A stretch of DNA of 20,345 nt from Anammoximicrobium sp964409865 (GTDB lineage Bacteria > Planctomycetota > Planctomycetia > Pirellulales > Pirellulaceae), in NCBI GenBank assembly GCA_964409865.1, contig CAYPGE010000128.1, forward strand, positions 1 through 20,345. Reading direction: 5' to 3'. Position 1 is the first letter of the stretch, and each line of letters starts with the position of its first letter. The notes below the pieces were generated by a model. It was not told where the DNA came from. It searched no databases and worked only from the letters and a program-made list of their open reading frames with translations. The position numbers and the translations under genes are program-made. This document shows positions 6,548 through 13,002 of the stretch, piece after piece.

Positions 6548-6980
6548 GGTTTTATGACGGGCAGTGAGGCTAATCGGCACTTCGCGTCCGCACGTCGGAA
6601 TCGCGAGTCAATTCGCGTTCCTTTCGTATTCTGGGCACCTTTCGCGATTGGATCAAGTTGTTTCTTCACATTGCCTTGCGCTTCAAGGTTCCCAAACGCC
6701 TGCAGCGTCAACGAAAGTTAGCCTCGGTTGACAACCGCTACCGCCGGGCAACAGCGAGCCGTCGACTGGCTGATGCCCCGAGGCAACGACTGTATCCTTA
6801 TGGCAACGCCGAAGGGGACAACCACCGGCGGAGTCTGGCCTGATGACCGCACCGGCGAGCCAAATCCGGGGGCGCGGGATGATGAGCAGATCGGGTGCCC
6901 GCGCAACGGCCACGAAGTGGCGCGGCCCCCATGACGGCACCGGTGTGACAAGAATCAAGGGAGAGGGCGGAGTTGGCTCT
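6548..6980. other. 433-bp intergenic region, no confident gene
   Basis: The region upstream of the GT2-GtrA gene should hold its promoter, but no clean -35/-10 pair was found. One plus-strand frame (6728-6934, starting at TTG, 68 codons) has a moderately coding-like third-position bias, 50 of 68 G or C by hand count, and an acidic/proline-rich product (e.g. MPRGNDCILMATPKG). It has no ribosome binding site and no recognisable family. No tRNA, RNase P, tmRNA or riboswitch consensus was recognised. Confidence 0.3.
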
Positions 6981-7289
6981 CTACGCGGTCTCGGCGTAGT
7001 CGTGAGAGCCCTTGGTTTCGCGCACCAGGGCCAGCAGGGGTGGCAATTTGCGGCGGTCGTTGCCCAGGGCGATTCGCAGCACGCGGGCGCCTTCCGGCAC
7101 GTCGGAACTCGCGATCCGTTTCAGCTTCTCTTTGCCGAACAGCAGGATGTCGTGGTTGCTTTCGGGCTCGACCGCGTAGATCACGTCGGCGTGATTGAGC
7201 AGCCGGCGAGCGTCTGCCGGCGTGGGCGTCCCGGCGGGCGCGCCCGACAGCACCGACTCGACCGACACGGTAAAATGTCGCCTCTCCAT
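6981..7289 (-). CDS. Small hypothetical protein (102 aa)
   Basis: A 102-residue soluble protein starting MERRHFTVSVESVLSGAPAG. The start at 7289 is supported by GGGGAG about nine bases upstream; the longer open frame to 7430 lacks a site. The sequence reads like a genuine folded protein: a helical ADARRLLNHADVIYAVEPES, a strand-loop NHDILLFGKEKLKRIASSDV, then GARVLRIALGNDRRKLPPLL. The C-terminus is hydrophilic (ETKGSHDYAETA). No signal peptide or membrane segment is present. I do not recognise the family. It is downstream of recJ in the same direction with a 241-bp gap, so it may be separately transcribed. Confidence 0.6.
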   Translation of the reverse strand: MERRHFTVSVESVLSGAPAGTPTPADARRLLNHADVIYAVEPESNHDILLFGKEKLKRIASSDVPEGARVLRIALGNDRRKLPPLLALVRETKGSHDYAETA

Positions 7290-7530
7290 ATGCCAGTACT
7301 CCCCAAGAAAAGAGAAACGAAAAGAATGCCTCCTCCATCCCACACGCACATGTTTCGGACAGTATTCGGTAAAGCGTCGGGCAAGTCTTGATGAAATCCA
7401 GCACGGATTGCTTGCGCCATCCAGCTTCACGACAGCACGGCGTTCGGGGAGGATACCCCAGCCTTGCGATCGGCTTCCCGTTCAGTCTTCGCCCTGGAAG
7501 GAGGGGACAGGGAAGTGTTCGTCTGGTTTT

Positions 7531-9300
7531 TCAGCTTCCCACCAGGACCGGGATTTTGGAAACACGCCAGTCCACCAGGTGCATCTCGACACTGCGGCGG
7601 CCGTTGAAGTCGTTGATCACGGGCCGAAAAGCGAGGTCCAACGGCGCTGCCAGACTGGCCAGTTCGTCGGCCGCTTCGCCCTGCCCAAAAGCCACGCCGC
7701 GAACCGTGACGCCGTGTTGCCGCACGCGGACGGCCAGGTGCCGTTCGCCGCTGCCCATCCGCCGCGGGGAATCGGCCAACGTGACGCCGCTGGCACACAG
7801 GATCGGGCGCGGATTGCCATTGCCGAAGGGCGCCAACTGCTCGATCTGCTCCACGGTCTTCAGCGTCAACTGGCTGAGGGTTGCTTCGGCATCGATCCGG
7901 ACTTCAGCAACGCGGTCCTCGTGGGACAATTCACCAGCGACGTACTCGCAGAAGTCAGCGCGGAAGGCATCCAGCTTGGCCTCCTCGATCTTCAACCCGG
8001 CCGCCGCCGCATGGCCGCCGTGCGACAGCAGATGCTGGCTGCAGGCGGCTAAGGCCTCGTGCAGATTCAACTTGCCGACGGACCGCGCGGAGCCGATGCC
8101 CGGCTTGGTGCCCAATTGGTCCCAGGAAATCATCACCACGGGACGATGGTACTTTTCGGCCAGCCGGCCGGCCACGATGCCGATGACACCCGGGTGCCAG
8201 TTGACGCCCGCCAGGACGAGCGCCGATTCCGCTTGCGGATCGAACTGCTCCTTGAGTTGCTTGTGTGCCGCCAGGTAGACGCTGCGTTCCAGCGTGTCAC
8301 GGCTGTTGTTCAACTCGTGGATATACTCGGCCAGACTCACCGCACGCTCGGGCGATTGGGTCGTGATCAACTCGACGCCCAATTGTGCTTGTCCCAATCT
8401 TCCGGCGGCGTTCAGTCGCGGCGCCAGCATGAACGCGATGTCCTCGGCACTCAACTGCGGCTTCCGATCCAGCCCCGTCACGTGGAGCAAGGCCTGCATC
8501 CCCGGCAGTGGGCGCTCGCGCAGACTCACCAGACCGTGCCGCACCAGAATCCGATTCTCGTCCAGCAACGGAACGACATCGGCTACCGTTCCCACGGCCG
8601 CCAAGCCGACCGCGGCCAGCAGGAAGTCGCGCATCGCCGGTTTGACGCGTTTGGCCTCGCTGGCGCGCTGACACAACGCCCAGGCGAGCTTAAAGGCCAC
8701 GCCCGCGCCGCACAAGCCGCCAAAGGGATACGCACTGCCGGGCAATCGGGGATGAACGATTCCGGCCGCCGCGGGCAGTCGTCCGCCGCCGCCCAACTCG
8801 TGATGATCCGTAATGATCAGTTCCAGGCCCAGTTCGCGAGCGGTCTCGGCTTCGGCGATGCTGCCAATCCCGCAATCGACGGAAATCACCATCGACGCGC
8901 CATGGGCAGCCAGCTTGCGCAACGCTTCGGCGTTCAGCCCATAGCCTTCCTCCAGTCGATTGGGCACATGGTAACCGACGTTCGCACCCAGCAAGCGCAG
9001 ACCGCAGACCAGCAGTCCCGTCGCCGTCATGCCGTCGGCGTCATAGTCGCCATAGATGACGATCCGCCGTCCCTGTTGAATGGCCGCGTGGACGCGATCC
9101 ACGGCGGCTGTCAGGCCGGGCAATAGATCCGGCTCGCGCAGTCCCTTCAGCGGGGCATCCAGGAAGATGCCGGCCTGCTGGGAATCGCAGATGCCGCGAG
9201 CCAAGAGCAGCTTGGCCACCACCGGAGACACGCGGGCGGCTCGTTCCAGAGCCGCGATCCTGGCCTCGTCATGCGGACATATTCGCCAGCGCCGTTCCAT
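7531..9300 (-). CDS. recJ: Single-stranded-DNA-specific exonuclease RecJ
   Basis: A 589-residue protein, the usual length for bacterial RecJ, which degrades single-stranded DNA 5' to 3' in recombination, mismatch and base-excision repair. The DHH phosphoesterase motifs are intact: YGDYDADGMTA (Asp85, Asp87 and Asp89), SVDCGIGS (Asp142), the signature DHHE (165-168), and GTVADVVPL. The DHHA1 half has GGHAAAAGL, and the C-terminal OB-like part has PFGNGNPRPILCASG. These residues coordinate the two Mn2+ ions in known structures. The ATG at 9300 is preceded by AGGGAG about ten bases upstream. It lies 77 bp downstream of rpmG on the same strand and may be co-transcribed with it. Confidence 0.96.
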   Translation of the reverse strand: MERRWRICPHDEARIAALERAARVSPVVAKLLLARGICDSQQAGIFLDAPLKGLREPDLLPGLTAAVDRVHAAIQQGRRIVIYGDYDADGMTATGLLVCGLRLLGANVGYHVPNRLEEGYGLNAEALRKLAAHGASMVISVDCGIGSIAEAETARELGLELIITDHHELGGGGRLPAAAGIVHPRLPGSAYPFGGLCGAGVAFKLAWALCQRASEAKRVKPAMRDFLLAAVGLAAVGTVADVVPLLDENRILVRHGLVSLRERPLPGMQALLHVTGLDRKPQLSAEDIAFMLAPRLNAAGRLGQAQLGVELITTQSPERAVSLAEYIHELNNSRDTLERSVYLAAHKQLKEQFDPQAESALVLAGVNWHPGVIGIVAGRLAEKYHRPVVMISWDQLGTKPGIGSARSVGKLNLHEALAACSQHLLSHGGHAAAAGLKIEEAKLDAFRADFCEYVAGELSHEDRVAEVRIDAEATLSQLTLKTVEQIEQLAPFGNGNPRPILCASGVTLADSPRRMGSGERHLAVRVRQHGVTVRGVAFGQGEAADELASLAAPLDLAFRPVINDFNGRRSVEMHLVDWRVSKIPVLVGS

Positions 9301-9377
9301 GACCGTCGTGCTCCCTGCGGATCAAAGCCGGTTGTCTTGTCGGGCGGGTCGGACCGGTCAGACGGGTCGGAACCCAG

Positions 9378-9548
9378 CTATTTTTTCTTTTCGGCGTGTA
9401 CCGTGTGGCGGCGCAGCCGGGGGCAGTACTTCTTCAGCTTCAGCTTCTCGGAGCCCGGCTTGCGGCGAAGCGCGTAGTTGTACTCGCCCGATTCCTCGCA
9501 TACCAAAAAGACGACCTCTGCCTTTTTCCCCTTGCCCTTTTTGCCCAT
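9378..9548 (-). CDS. rpmG: 50S ribosomal protein L33
   Basis: A 56-residue basic protein starting MGKKGKGKKAEVVFLVCEES, with EYNYALRRKPGSEKLKLKKY and YCPRLRRHTVHAEKKK, which is a clear match to L33 of the large ribosomal subunit. The start at 9548 is chosen over a codon eight residues upstream because the basic L33 N-terminus begins there and AGGTG lies nearby. Zinc-binding L33 has two CxxC pairs. Here each pair keeps only its first cysteine (Cys17 in VCEES, Cys42 in YCPRL), so it is intermediate between the C+ and C- forms and unlikely to bind zinc in the normal way. Confidence 0.95.
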   Translation of the reverse strand: MGKKGKGKKAEVVFLVCEESGEYNYALRRKPGSEKLKLKKYCPRLRRHTVHAEKKK

Positions 9549-9992
9549 TGGGTTCACCTGCTCCCGTACCAATAAAGACTTTTCGAACCGATATTATCCG
9601 TTTTGCCGCAAGGCCACCGGCCTGCGCGAGATGCGATTACGGCTAGGCCCTCGCTCGCCGCACACCCCTTGCGGCGCGGCAGGGAACGTTGGGACCGGCA
9701 TGGAGTATAGTCGAAAATGGGCCGCTGGGGACAGAGGTTGGGCAAAAATTGCCGCCGTGGGCCGCACGGGGCCGGAATAATTGCCGCCAGCCCTCTCGAA
9801 TAACAGGCAAACGTCGGGCTCGACCGGTCGCAAGTCGTTTCCAACATTTGCCTTGTGGACCTTGCGTTCGCCGACGGATCAGTTAATCTAACGGTTCAGA
9901 GGGGCCTGAATTCGCAGTCCTAAGCGAAGCGTGCGAGGCGTTTCGACGGTTCGCAGCCATCCCGATATTGGGCGATGCGGAGTGAGGGAGAC
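9549..9992. other. Divergent 444-bp intergenic region with repeated AATTGCCGCC
   Basis: It separates rpmG (-) from the toroid-protein gene (+). No gene is supported: the only long frame (9554-9847, -) has no family match and an unnatural composition. TAATAT on the minus strand (9596-9591) is a -10-like element about 43 bases upstream of rpmG. AATTGCCGCC occurs twice as an exact direct repeat, 9747-9756 and 9779-9788, 32 bp apart, and could be a tandem operator. The plus-strand gene has GAGGGAG close to its start. Confidence 0.35.
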
Positions 9993-11561
9993 ATGAGTGC
10001 GGAAGTGAAGCAACAATCGTTGGAAGCCAAGGCCGCGGAAGCAGAGGCGGAAGAATACGACGACGAGGAAGAGTTGGAGGAGGAGGCTGTCGGGCATCGG
10101 TTCTTGTTCTTCACTGCCGTGCCGGCCTGGCTGGTCAGCATGGTCGTCCATGCTGTGGCCCTGTTGGTCATGGCGATGATCACGGTCGGCGGAAACGTGG
10201 AACAGGTGAAAGCGGTGCTTACGGCCGCGCCGCCCGCAGACGAGTTGCAGGAGATCGAGGAATTCGAGGAGCAGTTGACGCCGCCAGTGGATGTGGAGGC
10301 GGTGGCGGACGCCAGCATCCCGATGGAGGTGATCAGCGAGGTCATCCCTCAGGATGTCACCGACGTGGCCGTCTCCACCGACATCGAACAAGCCGCGATC
10401 GCCGTCGAACTCGTGGACTTTGGCCAGGAAACGGCCCCCCGCAATGATCTGATGAAAGAAGTCGGCAGCTACACAGGGACGGGCTATGACGGGCGCGGCA
10501 GCGCCCAGGCTCGCGCGGGCATGGTTCGCCAGGGCGGCGGCAGCGATGCCAGCGAAGCGGCGGTGGCGGCGGCTCTGCGGTGGATCGCCGACCATCAATT
10601 GCCGGACGGGAGCTGGTGTTTCGATCATCGCCCCGGCCCGATCCTGAACGGCCGTCCCCGCACGTCGGATCACCCTGGTACCCATACCGAAGCTCGCAAG
10701 GGTGCCACGGCGATGGCCATCCTGCCGTTCCTGGGCGCCGGTCAAACGCACAAAGAAGGCAAGTACAGGACCAGCGTCCAAGGCGGACTGGGATACCTGA
10801 TCAGCCACATGAAACCAGACGGCAGCATGCATGAATCCCAGGGCAGCATGTACTCGCATGGATTGGCTGCGATTGCTCTGTGCGAGGCCTATGGCATGAC
10901 GCACGACAAGGCCCTCATGGCCCCCGCTCAAGCCTCGTTGAATTTCATCTCTTACGCCCAAGACCCGATCGGCGGCGGTTGGCGTTATACCCCCCGTCAA
11001 CCCGGCGATACGTCGGTGGTCGGCTGGCAGCTGATGGCTCTGAAAAGCGGCCACATGTCCTACCTGCAGGTGAATCCGAACACGATCCGCGGCTCGATCA
11101 AGTTCCTGGATACCGTCCAGGCGCAGAGCGGTTCCTTCTATGGGTACACCAGTCCGGGACAGGGCCCGGCCACGACCGCCATCGGTCTGCTGTGCCGCAT
11201 GTACCTGGGCTGGAAGCACGACAACGAAGCCCTGAAACGGGGCGTCGCGTGGCTCAGCACCCAGGGGCCTTCCATGGGCAATGGCGCCAACATGTACTAC
11301 AACTACTACGGCACCCAGGTCTGCCGGCAGTACGGCGACGAAGTGTGGGAGAAGTGGAATTCGAAGATGCGGGATTTCCTGGTCAGTACCCAGTCGAAGG
11401 ACGGCCCAGCCCAGGGCAGTTGGTTCTTCGCCGGTGGCCACGGCGCGGAAGCCGGCGGACGGCTGTACAACACGTCGCTGGCGACCATGGTCCTGGAGGT
11501 CTACTACCGTCACATGCCGATCTATCAGCAACAGGCCACCAAGGAAGATTTCCCGCTGTAG
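9993..11561 (+). CDS. Membrane-anchored prenyltransferase/squalene-oxidase-repeat (alpha/alpha-toroid) protein
   Basis: A 522-residue protein. Residues 1-36 are highly acidic (EYDDEEELEEEA) and presumably cytoplasmic. A single membrane helix at about 43-65 (AWLVSMVVHAVALLVMAMIT) resembles the TonB-type N-terminal anchor. A Pro/Glu/Val-rich linker to about 180 follows. From about 190 to 510 there are repeats of the squalene-cyclase/prenyltransferase class: IADHQLPDGSWCFDH, KGATAMAILPFLGAG, GGGWRYTPRQPGDTSVVGW, GFYG-like SGSFYGYTSPG, and GSWFFAGGHGAEAGGRLYNT. The catalytic DxDD acid motif of true hopene cyclases was not found, so it is probably a binding or structural toroid in the periplasm. 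The ATG at 9993 is favoured by the adjacent GAGGGAG; a start at 9975 lacks a site. Its stop codon lies inside a tandem repeat. Confidence 0.82.
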   Translation: MSAEVKQQSLEAKAAEAEAEEYDDEEELEEEAVGHRFLFFTAVPAWLVSMVVHAVALLVMAMITVGGNVEQVKAVLTAAPPADELQEIEEFEEQLTPPVDVEAVADASIPMEVISEVIPQDVTDVAVSTDIEQAAIAVELVDFGQETAPRNDLMKEVGSYTGTGYDGRGSAQARAGMVRQGGGSDASEAAVAAALRWIADHQLPDGSWCFDHRPGPILNGRPRTSDHPGTHTEARKGATAMAILPFLGAGQTHKEGKYRTSVQGGLGYLISHMKPDGSMHESQGSMYSHGLAAIALCEAYGMTHDKALMAPAQASLNFISYAQDPIGGGWRYTPRQPGDTSVVGWQLMALKSGHMSYLQVNPNTIRGSIKFLDTVQAQSGSFYGYTSPGQGPATTAIGLLCRMYLGWKHDNEALKRGVAWLSTQGPSMGNGANMYYNYYGTQVCRQYGDEVWEKWNSKMRDFLVSTQSKDGPAQGSWFFAGGHGAEAGGRLYNTSLATMVLEVYYRHMPIYQQQATKEDFPL

Positions 11562-11582
11562 CACCACCCGCTGTAGCACCAC
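11553..11582. repeat. Perfect 15-bp tandem duplication spanning the stop codon
   Basis: CCGCTGTAGCACCAC is present at 11553-11567 and immediately again at 11568-11582, without mismatch. Both copies contain CCG CTG TAG in frame, so the toroid gene has a backup stop 15 bases after its first. It looks like a slippage duplication in the 31 bases between the two convergent genes. Confidence 0.75.
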
Positions 11583-11595
11583 TCGAAGAACCTCG

Positions 11596-13002
11596 TCACG
11601 TCACCTCCCAGCCGTTGCGGTAGGTGCCGTGGATGATCTCGTCGGCGGCAGGCGTGCCGGGGACCTGCATCCGGGCTGCGTCCCAAGCGATCTTTTTGCC
11701 CAAACGCAGGGCCAGCACGCCCAGCAAGGTGATTTCCGTGAGCCGGGCACCGTACTCGAAGTTGCTGCTGGCCGGCGGGCCGCCCTTGCAGGCGTCGATC
11801 CAATCCCGATGATGGCCCGCCGACCGCTTCAGCGTGGGTTCGGGCTTGTCGAACGTGGCCGCCGGGTCCAGCAGGGCCAGTTGCGGCGGTCCGCCCGCCC
11901 CTTCGCAGGCGATGTATCCTTTCTCGCCCACGAACAGCACGCCACGGCGGTACTTGGACCGCGCGCGATCATAGGCGGCGGGCAGTTCGGGCATCAGGCC
12001 GCCGTCGTACCAAGTGAGCTTGACCGCCGGCCGGCGCTCGGTGGCGGCGAAACGGTAGTAGCACAGGCAGCCGTGAGGCTGGATCTCCGGATGGCTCGCA
12101 CCCACGCCGAAGGCCTCGACGCTCTCCGGCGCGCCCAGATCGAGGGCCCAGCAAGGCGCGTCCATGTCGTGGCAGCCGAAATCGCCGAAGCTGCCCGTGC
12201 CGAAGGCCCAGAAGTCGCGCCACGTGACCGGGGCGTAAGCCGGGTGCCAGGGACGCGGTTGGCGCGGACCGATCCAGAGGTCCCAGTTGAGGCCGGACGG
12301 GACGGGCGGCTGGTCCTGGGGCAGGCCGGTCAGTTCCGGGTTCCAACGTCGGGTGGGGACCCAGGAATGCACCTCGCGCACCGCGCCGATCGCGCCGGCC
12401 CAGATCCATTCGCAGGTCTGGCGGATGCCGTCCCGCGAGTGGCCGGGATTGCCCATCTGCGTGGCCACGCCCGTCTGCTGGGCCACCTGGGCCACCAACC
12501 GCGCCTCGCGGATGTTGTGCGTCAGCGGCTTTTCGCAGTAGGTGTGTTTTCCCTGACGCATGGCGATCACGCTCGCATAGGCGTGCAGATGATCGGGCGT
12601 GGCGATCAGCACCGCGTCGATGGCCTTTTCCTTCTCCAACATCACGCGGAAATCCTCGTAGTCGGCCGCGTGAAAGTTGGGCGTCTTCTCGGCGTAGTGC
12701 TTCTCGATCTCCGCCTTGACGGGCAGCCGGCCGCCTTGGCCCTTGTAGTAGAAGCGGTCCAAGTCCCACTCGGTGCTCGGGTCGGCCAGGGCCGTGACCT
12801 GTACGTCGTCCAAGCGGAACAACTCGCGCACGTTCGAGCGTCCCTGCCCGCCCGCGCCGATCAGCGCCACGTTTACCTTGTCGCTGGGCGGCACGAACTT
12901 GGGCCCGCCCAATACGTGCCGGGGCACAATGGTCGCTGCCGCCGTCGCTGCGGCCGCAGTCTGCACGAATTGGCGTCGCGTCAACTTGGTTGTCGGCTTC
13001 AT
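11596..13002 (-). CDS. Tat-exported Gfo/Idh/MocA-family oxidoreductase
   Basis: A 468-residue protein of the NAD(P)-dependent sugar/inositol dehydrogenase family. It starts MKPTTKLTRRQFVQTAAAAT, a twin-arginine signal (RR at 9-10) with an Ala-rich hydrophobic stretch, so it is probably exported folded with its cofactor. The Rossmann fold shows VNVALIGAGGQG (GxGxxG-type, 49-54), VQVTALADPS and DAVLIATPDHLH, and the family motif EKP is at 157-159. The C-terminal domain includes GTGSFGDFGCHDMDAP and the planctomycete-typical ending GHHRDWIDACKGG. The ATG at 13002 is used because AAGGAG lies five bases upstream; the preceding GTG would be too close. The start overlaps the stop of the DUF4838 gene (TGATG), which implies translational coupling. 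Sugar substrate is unknown. Confidence 0.92.
   Translation of the reverse strand: MKPTTKLTRRQFVQTAAAATAAATIVPRHVLGGPKFVPPSDKVNVALIGAGGQGRSNVRELFRLDDVQVTALADPSTEWDLDRFYYKGQGGRLPVKAEIEKHYAEKTPNFHAADYEDFRVMLEKEKAIDAVLIATPDHLHAYASVIAMRQGKHTYCEKPLTHNIREARLVAQVAQQTGVATQMGNPGHSRDGIRQTCEWIWAGAIGAVREVHSWVPTRRWNPELTGLPQDQPPVPSGLNWDLWIGPRQPRPWHPAYAPVTWRDFWAFGTGSFGDFGCHDMDAPCWALDLGAPESVEAFGVGASHPEIQPHGCLCYYRFAATERRPAVKLTWYDGGLMPELPAAYDRARSKYRRGVLFVGEKGYIACEGAGGPPQLALLDPAATFDKPEPTLKRSAGHHRDWIDACKGGPPASSNFEYGARLTEITLLGVLALRLGKKIAWDAARMQVPGTPAADEIIHGTYRNGWEVT

Noticed and set aside
9554..9847. 97-codon minus-strand open frame upstream of rpmG
   Set aside because: It ends just before the rpmG start, shows Cys/Arg/Pro-rich random composition and has no ribosome site.
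9888..11582. 564-codon minus-strand open frame opposite the toroid gene
   Set aside because: Antisense shadow; composition is unnatural and the plus-strand gene has a recognisable fold and ribosome site.
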